Source: Beaufortia kweichowensis
Lineage: Eukaryota; Chordata; Actinopteri; Cypriniformes; Gastromyzontidae
Assembly: GCA_019155185.1 (NCBI GenBank)
Contig: CM032816.1
Coordinates: 1,837,418-1,901,417 of the forward strand
Length of the DNA stretch: 64,000 bases
Direction of reading: 5' to 3'
The notes below the pieces were generated by a model that saw nothing but the letters and a program-made list of their open reading frames with translations, did no database searches and was not told the origin of the DNA. Of the stretch, positions 1 through 13,000 are shown in pieces. The position numbers were made by a program, and so were the translations under genes. Within the stretch, counting starts at the first letter, position 1; each line of letters starts with the position of its first letter.

Positions 1-760
1 AATTACAAACATCGACTGCAGATTCAAAGTCCCCTCCGGCTGACCGTCTCCATAAAAATGAGACCCTAGTTGGCACCAGCTCCCCCTTATCTGCAGCGCA
101 CAAAATTATCATCCCACTGCCGGCTGTTTAACCAATGATACATTAATGCTGCGCCAGAAAAGAGAGTGGACTGCAAGCCCCGAGCGTAGATCCCTTGCAA
201 CCCAAATCACCACCATGCATTCAGGAGGTAGGTTGTCATAATGGATCTAAGCCTGGCTGCTAATGGTTATTTAATATGGCCATCTCCACGTTCACTCCTT
301 TTGCATACTGAGCACATGGGGAAGGCCCCAAACCCTCTTTAACACTTATTCAAGATGACAGGAAAAATGAAAGCGTTTGTCCTCTCAATGGAAAAGTAAT
401 CACGGCTACATTATCCCTCCACTCGGCCCTATCATGCTAACGCAGGGGACAAATGTCACAGAGATGTATTTAAACACTGATGGAGCGCCGCTGTGTGATT
501 CCTGCCATGGAGCTGATTAATAAGTATAAATAAATATAAAACCCTCAATTTGTATGTAAATGCGCTAGGGACGGGACAGGCAAAGCCATAGCAGTTGCTA
601 GTGATAGCCGCATCTAGAGACCAATTGTCATGAAGTAAAGTGGTAATTATGGACGTTTACAGGAATGCGTTCATCCTCCATGTATTATAGTGATGGCTAG
701 TCAGCCTTCTAGCGCGATAGGAGTGGCATAGCTGGGTCTTGTTAGCGTTCAAAAAGAAAT
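1..760. other. Repeat-poor block upstream of irx7, candidate conserved non-coding DNA
   Basis: No gene is visible. This stretch has more balanced base composition than its AT-rich surroundings, no recognisable repeat, and several AT-core homeodomain-type sites (TTAATAA, TAATTAT, CATTAATG). Such blocks around Iroquois genes are often deeply conserved enhancers. Conservation cannot be tested from one sequence, so the call is inference. Confidence 0.3.
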
Positions 761-1087
761 CAGCTAACAGAAGACAGGCGATAGCTCTGTTCCAAAATCT
801 ATTGAACTACTCTGTTGTCCACATATAGCTGCTTCTGAAAAGTACATATATTTTGTACAGATTTATCTGAATTAGCCACCTGATGAAATGGTTACAAATT
901 CATTAAGGTGTCCATACACCAATTTTTGCATAAGCAAACAATGCATAAAAATACACTGAAAACAAACACTGGAACAAATAGTTGTCAACACTGTTATTTT
1001 TTTACAGTTTTTTTAATGATATCATAAACATGTTTGTAAACATAAACAACGATTTTGGAGATTGTTGCTACCCAATTAACAAAATTA

Positions 1088-1410
1088 TGTTCCAAGAACG
1101 TTGTTCTAAGAACATTTCATTATAACATTGTCAGAACAATATGAAAACACTTATAACATAAAAAGGACTTTCCAATAACTTTGTTCTTAGAACGTTTTAT
1201 CTCAACATTACAAGAATGTTCATCAAGTACAAATAACATCACAAAAACGTTCCAAGAATGTTATTCTAAGAATGTTTTCTTTCAACATTCTGAGAACGTT
1301 AACAACATTTAATGGTACGAGAGAATTCCAAAAACATTTAACATTTTGTACTAACATTCACATAACTTTTAAAAAATGTTAGTGAATGTTGCGGGAACGT
1401 TAGCTGTTAG
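1088..1410. repeat. Interspersed repeat with an imperfect 160-bp duplication and TTCN3GAA palindromes
   Basis: Two imperfect copies of a block of about 160 bases start at 1090 and 1250. Six palindromes of the form TTCNNNGAA occur at 1090, 1104, 1184, 1250, 1264 and 1288. In each copy the first two are 14 bases apart. The surrounding AACGTT/AACATT-rich sequence resembles an interspersed fish repeat. A short open frame just after it (1417-1599) is not considered a gene. Confidence 0.7.
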
Positions 1411-1419
1411 CTAAGTATG

Positions 1420-3860
1420 TATTCTGGGATTGATTTAGTCTATGTCTTACACAAGGTTTTGAAGGAGCTGATATCTCAGATTACAGTCTTTACTAATACC
1501 TCTTTTTATGTATTTCTGTTGTTTATGATGTACAGAGTGCTGGTTAGCATGTTTAACTTGCTTGTTAGCAAGAAAGCTTCCAGTAGGCCACAAAACTGAG
1601 GTCTCAGTTTATGCACTTTTGACATTTGAATGAAGGGCAAACTCTAAACACGTTAAAGTTTCCTCACAAAGACACATTTTATAAAAGTAAGAAAGCGAGA
1701 AAAAAGGTTTGAGTTCTAAATTTGTGAGCATAATGGTTTTGGACAAAAGTCATTCAGGTATGTTTATCTGTGGCTTCTCTGTAAATAAGAGTGCTTTGTG
1801 TTAAATTGGATTTTACAGATGACACCGGCGGGCAGAATGCATCCGCTCAAGTGCAGCTCTCATGAGAAACTTATCAAGATTGCCCGTATCACACCCATAA
1901 ACACCCTCATGCAGAGTATCAGCTTTAAATAAAACCAGCATTTAAATATTAATAGTGGTGAATTGTTGGGTAGTGAGCCTGATCTGAAGAGCTCTACGAG
2001 AATGAATATTAATCATTATTGAGGGAGAATTGTGCGCTCACACTTATTCATATTCTAATGTATTTATGCTAATCATGCTTTCTCAAAGTGTATCTCGTTT
2101 ATAAGAGTTTGAGGAAAGATGTATAGTCTATATTGGACTAAAATGGAAAATTCTTGAGTTTTGAAACATAATTTAACATTTAAACAAGATTTAGTAAACC
2201 GTGTGGTTTGTGATGTATGCATGTTGATATTATTATATATTAAATTTCTAATAATATATGCCATGTGAGGAATAAAATATGCCTCAATAATGTCCAGAGT
2301 TCAATAGAACTTAAGCTCTGTCAATTGCATAATGTCGAATTCCACAGAAAACTATTTTAACTCATTCCTAGATTTAAAATTATGTTTACAGTCATGTGCA
2401 TTATACAATCACACTACAGTATATAGGGCAAGACATTCTGAAAGATTTGAAAGCATTTTTATAAAAATACAAATTAATTGTTCTGTTAAATCATAGTCAG
2501 CTGTCTAAATCTTCCTTTTTTTAAGTACGACTGCATTCACTTTTGGTATTCAGTAGATACTAACCTACTGGTAACTTACAATGCATTCGTGGTAAACCCA
2601 TGATATTACTAGTTGAGGTACAGGAAATTACTGTTTTGGTATACCAATGTAGTATTCTATTAGTAGTCTATTAGCATATTGTGTTAGAAACTATTTCTCC
2701 ATGTATAAACAATCCCCTCTGGCATCTTTACACAATGAAAGGTACCTTGCTTAACCGCTTTACATTGTGATTTCAGGTGTAAAAAGAGATTTTACCATAC
2801 TAGTCATGTTAACATTAGTTTTTATGATTTGTTGTTTTGATTTTATTTATATTAGTAAAATATCTTGCTCCATAGGCTTTGAAGTGCATGAGTGTAAACA
2901 TGATTTTTGTTTGTTATTAGCCAAAAACGAATTGTAAAACATTAAAAAAAAACAGCGTTTATAGGGTAAAGAGCTCTCCTAATAACATAACCTGCCCCGA
3001 GGAGCCCTTACAATCAGTCCAAGATGACTTAACTCGAAAACCTTAGTTGATGAAGACTTACTCAATCCCATCAAAGTTGGCCGCTCTGATATTTTCCCAC
3101 GAAACTAACGGATGGCCAATGCTGATAGCAGCCAATCCATTACTGTCAGCCGTAGGGCGAGAGTCATTAATTACATGACTCTTTCTCTCTCGATCATGGC
3201 CACACACACAAGAAGCCCAGGTGTGAGGGACAGTCCTGATTATGATTGGAAAGATTGGATGAGATTATTCTGCCCCTCGTAAAAATAACGGACCACATAG
3301 GTCCTTTCATTTCAGATTGTAATCATTCTTTTAAAATAATAATTGCTTTTTCCTCCCGGCATGTTTTACATTACAATGGATGTTTGGTGTCTATTGAGGG
3401 GGTTGTCGTATTGTGCCAGGTTCTTTGAAACGGCTGAACTGGTGTTGCAGTCTGTAATGTATTTGTAATGTAATTGTGATGTTTTAATATTCAGATGACA
3501 TTTTAGTAAGTGGTAAGCATCACTGTTATTATTGCTTATACTTTATGGAAACATTCTTTACAGTACATAATCGCAAATTGGTCTAACCGCACAAGCTTTA
3601 TTTTAATGTGTTATTTAATAAATTAAATGTAATTCAGAGAACATCACAAGTAAGTTCAAAGAAAAGTTACATTCTCATTGCTGATACATTCTACAACTGC
3701 TTCTAAGATCTTGTTCATGTTTACTACACTGTCATGCTGGAGCAAGACGTTACAGTGCATTGGACAATATTTTGCATCTGTGCACTTTAAATAATCTTTT
3801 CCTAAACTTATTTCAACCATTTCAATATTTACCTTGAAGTCGGGAAACAAACTGTATCTA
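1420..3860. other. Intergenic DNA, no gene recognised
   Basis: AT-rich sequence with only short chance open frames. Positions about 2985-3250 are more GC-balanced and repeat-poor (they include CCTGCCCCGAGGAGCC and a TCATTAATTACATGA palindromic core) and may be a conserved element. Nothing else is supported. Confidence 0.5.
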
Positions 3861-3889
3861 GATACAAAAATAGTCAGCCTCCCAGTTTG

Positions 3890-4290
3890 TTTTCAATAAC
3901 CAACTAGAAACCACATTGCAACATGCTAATAAAAACTCAAACACTTTAGCAACCAAATGGCAACGCTCTGGCAACCACCCACTACTACACATTAGCATCA
4001 TGGGTGTCACTATTGTACATTAAAGCGCCACTTACATTCACTTCCACAAATGTAAAAAAACATACAAATCTGATCTCACAGGAATTCATAACTATTTTAG
4101 AAGATGGCTAATTTGTATGAATTTGTATGAAGTGAATTGTACAAAAACAAATTATTAGAAAAAAGCAATCATGAAGCCCAAACCCTGCCCATCAAAACCG
4201 TCGCTGGTGTGTCAGCAAATCACATTAAATGTACAAGATTGTATGAATTTAAATAATCCACCTCTTAAAATAGTTTGGAATTACCCTGTA
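3890..4290. mobile_element. Fragments of interspersed fish repeats (TAGCAACCA repeat and CTGATCTCA element)
   Basis: Positions about 3900-4010 carry GCAACCA/TAGCAACC units typical of cyprinid interspersed repeats. Positions about 4070-4290 match a fish non-autonomous element recognised by CTGATCTCA, GAATTCATA, repeated TTTGTATGAA and an AACCCTGCCC-type middle. A related copy lies at about 45015-45150. No transposase is encoded. Family assignment is from memory and is not exact. Confidence 0.55.
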
Positions 4291-4299
4291 CTGTTAACT

Positions 4300-7200
4300 G
4301 CAAACACACGTATGACTTTACCAGCATAATGTTGGATTTGTCTGTTTACCAGAGCACATCTCACTAGTGTTCTAAAATTACACATTCTCCAAAACTAATT
4401 TACTCAGACAAACACGTCACTCAAACTGTACACTCTACTGTTACACCACTGTAATCATATAAACAATACATTTAGAACTGTAAATGTTAATACTGTTTTG
4501 TACATTTTTAACAAGTTTTATCAATTTCTTTAATTTTATACTGTTTACTCAAGAAGAAAATTTTCCCTTTTGAACATTTATTTTGCTACGAAAACAATGG
4601 GTCATTTATGAATATGAAACAGAAATGGGAAGGAGGGGACTGTCATTGAGCGGCACATAAAACCTCTAAATACCAAAATGTAGCATTTTTTGTCACTGGA
4701 CTACAGATGGATGTCAATATTATACCCTTGCTGGTGAATTGTAGAACACACAAAGAACAGATGCGCTCATTTACAGTTTTTGATAATTGCTTACACACAA
4801 CTTCTGAAAGTGTGGATCCATATTGAGCATACACATGCATTATCCAAACTACAATTTTTTCTAGATATTTTACTTTTTTTAATTATTTTAAACTTTTTAG
4901 ATTAATCGTTATAGATGCTTCTAACTTTATTTAATTGCAGATATTTTTAAACATAATTCATATTTTTTTACTCTAATTTATCCATAATTTAACAGTGGAA
5001 CAGCTTAGCCCATTTTCCCTGGTTTGTTTTCAAGCTACATTAATTCATTAATGTCCTTAAAAACATCTTTTATGAAAAGTCATCAGTGTCAATAGGGTAT
5101 TGCATGGTAAAGTTGTTGAACAAGAAATAAAGGCAAGTAATATCCTAAAAAAAAACTCTCACAAAGATATTGTCTCTTTTTGAGACTGTGTCAAAGGCTG
5201 TGAGCCATTGTACCCTTTTACACCACTGTGCCAAAGAAGAAAGGGTCAAAAAACCTCAGCTCCATTTAAGTCTGATCCAGAGAGCTTACAACTGTAATTA
5301 AATCATTAAATTCTTGTCCATGCTTGACAGAGCAGAGAGAAATTAACTTCGCCACCAACCTCATTTTCTATTTGAACATGAAGTAATGATTTTCTGCCAG
5401 TCTAATTACAGAGGCAACATCTGATCTGTGCGCCATCCGATGGGGATTAACTCCAGCACAGGCATTAGAGCTCATTACCAGCCTGAGTGCAGAAATATTA
5501 CATCTTGTAATTGGATGGAGAGATTTATACACTGATCCAGGGCCAGTTTTCGGAATATTGTAATTACAAGCTTCATTGGTCAGCAACTTATCTAAACTTC
5601 GCAGGAAAACAAACCGTGCAAGCGTGCATCACATTAAATGTGACCCTTACACAAACACCAAACGCTTCTGTCATAAAGGGGTAAAAGGGTTTCTTCCTAT
5701 CTTCAGGCCTGCTGAGGGCAATGTATCTATTACTTAAGAATAACGGGCCATAAGCCCGTAACGGATACTGCCATAAGGATACTGTTTCTCTTGTGAAACA
5801 TTGGATAATGTTTAAATAATTTGTTCTTTAGCGCGCCACCAACTGACTCCAGTGTGCAAATCAATGCTGAGAGGTCAGAGCAGTGACGTCTAATCTCAGT
5901 ATAACACCCTGGCCTTCAAGATACAGCTGATGATGTCTTAATATCAGTCTCTAATGCCATCAAGGATTGTTTGCTATTTGGATTAAGTTAAAGGGATAGT
6001 TCACCATAAAAAATAAATTATGTCATCATATTCACTCTAGTCATTTCTAACCACTTTTTTATTTTTTTCTCATAAAACACTAAAGATTACATATTTCAAA
6101 ATACATCAAATATCAGTTGATGGTGAACAGGTTTGTCAACACCAGCAGTAACAGTGCCTGTGTCTTCTAAAGTCATATCATAGATTTAATGAACAAAATT
6201 TGTCTTGGTTTGTTCTTCACCAAGAGCTTGTTAGACATGGTCACAATGAACTGCTGTTGTAGGGGGGGGGCTGCCTAAATATTCTTTAAATAAATTAAAC
6301 TTTCCTGTTACACAGACAAAAAAGGCTTTGGCGATTCAGTCATGAAAGAATTTTTATTTTTGGGGAAGCTAGATCAGACAGTTGAACTGAGAGTTTTGTC
6401 TTCCAATATCAAATTCTAAACTAGATTTAGAATTCTAAAGAGTTGCTGATTCCAACCTTCTCATATAGAGAAAAATATTAATTACATCAGTATTGTAAGA
6501 AGAACAATATTTACTAATCATCACATTTATAAAAAACAAGGAGAAGCTTCAGATATGTTTCTTGTCGTCTAAGTTAGCTTTAGTAAAATAATCCATAATA
6601 AAATCAATATGGATTTATATAAAATTTATATAAAAAATAATGCTTAATAAGACTTTTTTAAATTTAGGAATTATTTTAAAAGCTATATATAATCAATATT
6701 TTACATATTTTAGGCTTGAGGTTTTACTCTGTTACATTGGCATTATATTGTATTATGGACAATGACATCATGACTAAACTGTTTGACAGCGAAAAAAAGA
6801 CAGTGAAATAGTCAATAAAAAACCAACTCTATATGTTTTCTTCAAAGTGTCTAATTAATTTTAGTCTGAAATAAACAACAGAAATGGACTGTCTTTTGAT
6901 TTATTCTGTGTTAATTATTGACAATAAATAATAATATTATTGATAAAAAAATCTAATCATATAAAAATCTTTTGTATAAATGCAGATTTCAGTAAAACAC
7001 TGAACATCAGAAGAAAGATAATATAGCTCACATAATCACCGTTAATCCGATTCATCATATGTTTATTATAAGCTGTTTTGTAGTTATAACAAACCACATA
7101 ATCTCTCTTCCGGATTTATTTTAATATTGTGTCTCTCGTTATTCAGGGCCCGTTTCAATCTTCTTTTATCAATTATTATTTGCCAGAAATATGTGTTATT

Positions 7201-7300
7201 GTCATGAAAATGTCAACTTTCTGTTTTTCTGATTGTTACAACAGCATGCACTGTATTTCTGGTATGGTCAAATAATTTAAATTTTACACGTTGCCATCTG
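4300..7300. other. AT-rich intergenic DNA upstream of irx7, no gene recognised
   Basis: Only short chance open frames are present. A less AT-rich block at about 5340-5600 could be a conserved element. Positions about 5990-6260 begin with AAAGGGATAGTTCACC, the start of a very common teleost interspersed repeat, degraded here. Positions about 6260-7300 are strongly AT-rich with no visible structure. Confidence 0.5.
5990..6100 (+). repeat. Degraded GGATAGTTCACC-type teleost repeat
   Basis: The segment AAAGGGATAGTTCACCATAA followed by a TGTCATCATATTCACTC stretch matches the start of a very abundant fish repeat. A second member is at about 42711-42873, where an inverted copy of the end can also be seen. 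It is non-coding. Confidence 0.6.
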
Positions 7301-7404
7301 TCGAAAATTTATTTGTCTTGTTTTTCAATTATGTCAAGACGTTTTTGTGAAGAAGTCTCAGATTATCTGAAGGCCAGAGAAACGTGTGTGTGTGCGTGCT
7401 TGTG

Positions 7405-7408
<4 letters not shown>

Positions 7409-7469
<61 letters not shown>
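7409..7469. repeat. (GA)n microsatellite upstream of irx7
   Basis: About 60 bases of uninterrupted AG dinucleotides end about 170 bases before the irx7 start codon. It is preceded by a short GTGTGTG run. It sits where the promoter or 5' UTR should be, so length variation could affect expression, but nothing in the sequence proves that. It creates spurious Ser-Leu/Arg-Glu open frames on both strands. Confidence 0.95.
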
Positions 7470-7471
<2 letters not shown>

Positions 7472-7636
7472 GTATGGGAGGGGCCTGTGAGACACTAGAA
7501 ATGTCAATCACATGCGTGTTTTGAACAATCCCACTTAATGTGAGTCTGACCTCAGTGCACCTCAGACCGTCTGTGATTCTCTGTTAGTTTTTTACTCACT
7601 CCCGCGGAACTGTGGTTACTTTTGATCGCTAGAGTC

Positions 7637-9344
7637 ATGTATAAGTATATCAGACCGCTGCATGGGCCGGCCGGTGGTCGAGCCGGTGCGGAGCTCAACG
7701 CGACCGGCTCTCTCTCTAGTGTCCTTACCAGTATGTACGGATCACCCTTCAGCAGTGCGCACGGATACAGCGCTTTCCTGCCTTACTCCAGCGACCTGTC
7801 TATACTCAACCAACTGGTGAGTCAACATGCTCAACTCTCTAAATAATTCTTTATTATTTAACAACATAATGTTTAGGGATTATGAATATTTTCAGGTTGC
7901 AATTATTGCTCGTATTTACTCTAAACCCGATTATAAGGATTAAATGTGTAAAGTGATGTCTTTAAAATAGAAATGTCCATCACTGACTTTCTTAGAAGCA
8001 GAACAAGAGGAACGTTTTTTATTGCTTCCTCTGACATAAACAAAATGTGTCTTTTTTTTCATTTTTGATAAAAAAAACCTTGTTTGCAGTCCTCCTTTTT
8101 ATTTTGTTTTGTTATTTTTGTTTCATATGTAACAAATATTTCTAAACCTTTTCAGAAATACAGAGGCCAACTGAATTTGAAAAACCATCAGTTTAATAAA
8201 ACCTCTTTATATAAAACAGTTTTTTTATGTTGGAACTACAGTGTTAAAAATTCATTGAAAGATTGTCAGGCAATCTAAAAAGTATAAATGAAGTAAATAA
8301 TCTTGTTTTAGTCAAAACATGTTCACTAAAATGGATTCTGGAACTACATTTTTAAGGCATATATTATGGAAAGACATTAAAAGTTTTTATTACAATGTTT
8401 TCTTATTCATTGTCTTGCACATTTATTATCCCTGCATTTGTTATTCAAATGTGCAACAAATGTAGATTTCTCCAAGAAAAACATACGCTAATATAGGTTT
8501 TTGTTTTTCAAAGGGTTCACAGTACGAATTTAAAGACAGCCCTGGTGTTCAGCATGCAGGTTTTCCTCACACCGCCTTCTACCCGTATGGAAATCAGTAT
8601 CAGTTCGGAGACCCATCCCGACCCAAGAACGCCACCCGTGAGAGCACAAGCACCCTGAAGGCCTGGCTCAGTGAGCACAGAAAAAACCCGTATCCTACGA
8701 AAGGAGAGAAGATCATGCTGGCCATCATTACTAAAATGACCCTGACTCAGGTGTCCACATGGTTCGCCAACGCCCGGAGAAGACTGAAAAAAGAGAACAA
8801 AATGACATGGGTTCCCAAAACACAAACCGATGAGGAAGGAAATGTGTACTTGAGTGACAATGAGGATGGAGACAGGAAAGATGAGGATGAGGAGATAGAC
8901 TTGGAGAACATTGACACAGAGAATTGTGAAGACAAGCAGGATTGTGAATATGGGGATGATGTGAAATCAGGGTCTAAAGTATCAGATAGGACTGATTTTG
9001 ATACATCTGAGGAGTATAATGATACAGGAGCTGAGAAGAGTTCAGATGAGGCTGAACGAGATCAAATGAAAAAGTGTCCAGCAGCACAAGAGGCACTGAA
9101 CAATATTAGTGCACCTCCAAAACCAAAAATCTGGTCTTTGGCTGAAACTGCAACAACACCGGATAGTCCCAGAAAATCTTCTTGGATTCAGAGGAACTGT
9201 GATGCTCAGGCAATTAGAAATCCTCTCCATGTTCAAAACTGGACCAAAATGGCCTTTTCTGCCCATCAGATGGCATTAACCAGCCATTACCTCGGACTTA
9301 AACAGAAAAGCAATTTAAATATCCAGAGGACTCACAACTTATGA
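7637..9344 (+). CDS. irx7: Iroquois-family TALE homeobox transcription factor, two coding exons, probably irx7
   Basis: DNA-binding patterning regulator expected in the nucleus. Coding exons are 7637-7816 (60 codons, ending at a GTGAGT donor) and 8514-9344 (after a CAAAG acceptor, phase 0), giving 336 aa. The protein starts MYKYIRPLHG. The homeodomain lies at about residues 95-157 with the TALE three-residue insertion region (NPYP, 118-121) and the Iroquois recognition helix WFANARRRLKKENK (about 143-156). A strongly acidic stretch follows (about 166-207), then the Iroquois motif KPKIWSLAETAT (263-274). Most Irx proteins are 430-500 aa with further C-terminal exons. This one stops early, which fits the short teleost-specific Irx7 rather than Irx3/5/6; the paralogue name is inference. 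The ATG at 7637 is in frame and has G at -3. A neighbouring in-frame TTG at 7622 was not chosen. The nearest gene is about 37 kb downstream, typical of Iroquois regulatory deserts. Confidence 0.9.
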
Positions 9345-9435
9345 ATGAACCAGACATTTTTAAGACATTCTGGTATTTTTCTTCCTTAGGGGAGTTTTTT
9401 ACCCTATCAGAGAAATATCATATTTCTACATAATG

Positions 9436-9693
9436 CACTCTAAAAAAGGATGTGTTATTTTTTAACACATTTTTTGTGTTATGCTGTTTAACACATAATG
9501 TGTCATTTTGTGTTAAATACATAAAAGGGACAACACATGTTGAGTTGAAAGTAACACAAGTTAAGTTAAAAGTAACACAAAATGTGTTGTTTTTAAATTA
9601 ACACAAGATGTGTCTAGTTAGGGACAACACATCTGTGTGTTGTCCTTAACTAGACACATCTTGTGTTATTTTAACACATCTGTTTTTAGAGTG
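9436..9693. mobile_element. MITE-like element with CACTCTAAAAA termini in the irx7 3' region
   Basis: A 258-bp element with terminal inverted repeats. The left end reads CACTCTAAAAAAGGATGTGT and the right end, reverse-complemented, reads CACTCTAAAAACAGATGTGT. The interior repeats AACACA/TGTGTT units and holds a second, nearly perfect inverted repeat of about 34 bases per arm at 9599-9667. There is no coding capacity. A TG dinucleotide flanks both ends, but the target-site duplication is too short to assign a superfamily. It probably lies in the irx7 3' UTR. Confidence 0.8.
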
Positions 9694-10082
9694 TGGATGC
9701 CCCAAATTTATAACAGATTTAAGCAGTGTAATAGCTCTTCAATTAATATGAGATTATATTATATGTTTTTTATTGCCAACTTGTACACAAAAATTTCATT
9801 CTTGCATTGTTAAGAGTCACTTGAAGAAATTTTGTCTTTTAAATAATCAGAATTATACTGTGGTTGGATTCAGAACGAATTAATCTAAATAGTTTGTACA
9901 ATGTCAGAATGAGATAATTCACAGAGGTAGACTATATAATGCCTGTATGGTCATTTTGAGAATTGTCTGGTCCTCCAATGATCTCATGTCTTAAAACACA
10001 CACACCGCTTTGTTCACATGAATTGTGACCTAAAGTGTTGCATCTTTGTCTTATGTTAGTCTTATCCGTTTTAAGGATTCGC

Positions 10083-10088
10083 AATAAA
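10083..10088 (+). terminator. Candidate polyadenylation signal for irx7
   Basis: This is the first canonical AATAAA downstream of the irx7 stop codon, about 740 bases after it. If used, the 3' UTR would run from 9345 to about 10.1 kb and would contain the inverted-repeat element at 9436-9693. A further AATAAA-like site lies near 10149. Confidence 0.45.
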
Positions 10089-10099
10089 ATTACACCAGA

Positions 10100-13000
10100 A
10101 TCTATGCTTATCGTTAGGAAAGTGTTTTGATGATTATTAATTCTGTATTAATAAATTATTTCAGATGCCCGAATGTTTGTCTTATTTCAGTTTGTATGTT
10201 ACTTGTCGTTTTGAATTAGCTTCATTTATATATGAGGTAAGAAATGAAAAGGCTATTTCAAATGATTTTGTAAATTAAATGAAAATGTACCTACTTGAAA
10301 TAATTTGTACAAAGACATATTTTGAATATTAAAACGAAATCATATAATTGTAATTTTCCTTCTTTCTTTTTCATTTTGGGAGGATGTGCATGCAATCTTT
10401 AAAAAACAAAACTGCTTTTGGTTATTTTTTTCTGTTTCCGCTATATTTTCTTTTACTTTAAACCGCACTATTAAAACTACGAATAATAATAGATGAACAG
10501 GCTATACAGACGTGAATCGACGAATAAAATATATAATGTTTACAGTCGAAGTATTGGTTATCCGAGGCTAAATTATCTATGGAGGGCAGATGACATTTTG
10601 TAAACAAATGATTTATTTTTTACATGCGTCGTTTTGAGGTTGTCAGACTGCTGGACTCGGGTTTGACTGTGACTCATATGAACTTCTTTGCGTTATAGCG
10701 CCCTCTGCAGGCCCTACACATGTCCGATAATGCGATATCACTATTGTTTCAGTGATTGTTTATCCATCTGTTTATGTTATGTTTAAGCAATTGAACTTCA
10801 CTGCAAATACTGTACAGCAATTCAGATAATAAATTAAATTAAAATTAAATTAAATTAATTAAAATAATAAATTAAAATGCCTTGCACAGCCAGTTTGATA
10901 TTAAAAGTTGATATGTCTTGATTAAGTTTATGAGCATGAAATAATACTGTTATTTGTACTTGTGTTTAGAGGACAAACTAGAGAGGGGAAAGTGATTTCA
11001 TGCTCATGTCTGACTGAGGTTTCAGAAGAAAATCTTTTAATGGGATACAGTGGATCTTTATCTGGATTTGGGGAGAAAGAAGACAGACTGGGTTCTCTCC
11101 ATTCAACTGGCACTAAGTTAAAACTTAGTGGTATGTTTTATGGTATGTGGGGTCTTCAGTGATGTCGGGTGTCACAATCAAAACTAAATCTGGAACAGGA
11201 CAGGTCTAGACCTTTATGTTTACAAAAACTTCATTTTAGTATCACTTTGGACTTTTTAGGGACTTTTTTACTTTTAAACTGAGATAAACCGTTTTTATTG
11301 AGGCACTTTATAAATTCTTTTTTTGTAATAATCATATGTTTTTGTTTGATTTACAGCTCATAAAATACATTGAAATTCCTGTGGGATCAGGTTGAATATT
11401 TTTACCGAACTCCTATTTATGGATTTATGGATCCTATTTTTTTACTGAAATACTATTTTTATTTTAGTTTTGTTAGAGGATAATAGACAGAGTGAGAAAA
11501 TTCCAAAGATTTATATTAAAAGAACGAGAAACATGATGGAGGTATGGGTGTGGAATCTTTGGACTAATGCCACTATAGTAAGAAACAATCTAGCAACAAC
11601 CAAGATCATCATAGCCACAATAAAGAAACACTACAATCCACACTAGCAACTGCATAGCAGCACTCGACAATCACTGATGAATCCCCAGCAATGTAGTGCA
11701 CATAACTGCACTTCAAGAGTACACAATGAGGTTAATATGTCAGGATTTACTGTGTGCACACAAATCAAGCTTTTAAGCCTATGATCAACAGATGGGCATA
11801 GCTGTATTACAGGCCAGGCAAATGGGACTTTTGAGGTAACTGGACCCAGGTCATTTGCAAGTCAATAATACCCCTGAAGATGGGACATGACCAGGCCTGG
11901 TAAAGTAGCATAACCCTGAAAACAACTTCCCTGAGTGTTCTCACTGCTCCACCATATCATCATTCTGGACAAAAATGTAGAGCCAGCGTGTGAACTAATA
12001 AGACACAACTTTACCTTCATCTGAGAAAATGTGCTGGCAGTCATCTAACATGGCGGCGTGAGTTCCAACATAATGGCTGTTGGCCAAAGCCGGAGGACAT
12101 GCAAGTCAATAAGTAATACTGTGATAAATCTTCAATCCTTAAAGTCAATCTGCAACCAAGCTTTTTATGAATCGGACACCTCGTGTTTGTATACATAAAG
12201 ATTATGTAATGTTCTTCATATTTTTTCAAATTTTACTAAAAAAATGTTGTTAAAGAAGTTAAAATTTTACCTTATTAGTCTAATGCAGTCTTAAATATAT
12301 CTAACAAGGTACTTGTATAGTAATACTATTTTGTGCAGTGTTTCAAAAATTCTGACCGCATAGATGTAAATCTTTTATTTATTTTTCTTAATTTCAGTTT
12401 GTGGCATTTCTCTTTAAACATCAGATATTGTCTATCCTTGCAAACATCTCCAGTCCAGAATCATAAATCACATGTAATATCTCCCAGGAAACTCTTGTGA
12501 CCTTGAGAAAAGTGTGACACCTAAGATCCCTCTCTGATTAAATAATCAAACATCTAAAATAGGACTTCCTTACTGGGCCACAACCCCACAGGACCATGGG
12601 AAATCGCATGGCTAATATAATTTTACAGGTGGATTCACAAGAAGATTGAAATGTAATTACCAGTATTAAAACCTTGACCTCTATATATTCCCCAGAGTCT
12701 CGCTCACCCTCTTTTCATGGACCCGATATGACTTATATTGAGAGAAAATATACAGTTGTTGTAATTTGGGGTTTGGTATAAACATATACACAGATGAGCA
12801 GTTCTCAGAAATAAAGGAAAGTAAACATCGGATATTGGGTCAAACGGTTAAATCCACATCCAGAATAATTAAATGGCTTAACATCATGTTTTCTGACAGT
12901 TTTCCACAGTGACAGGCTGTTTCCATGCGTTTCAGAGAAAATCTTAATCAGATAAGGGTCTGACGTACAGTATATGTATATTTAACTACGGTGCACTCAT

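Noticed and set aside
7313..7511. Arg-Glu and Ser-Leu frames upstream of irx7
   Set aside because: Created by the GA microsatellite at 7409-7469; the real start is at 7637.
8517..8935. Open frames on - across the irx7 homeobox exon
   Set aside because: Shadow frames antisense to a clearly conserved homeobox coding exon.
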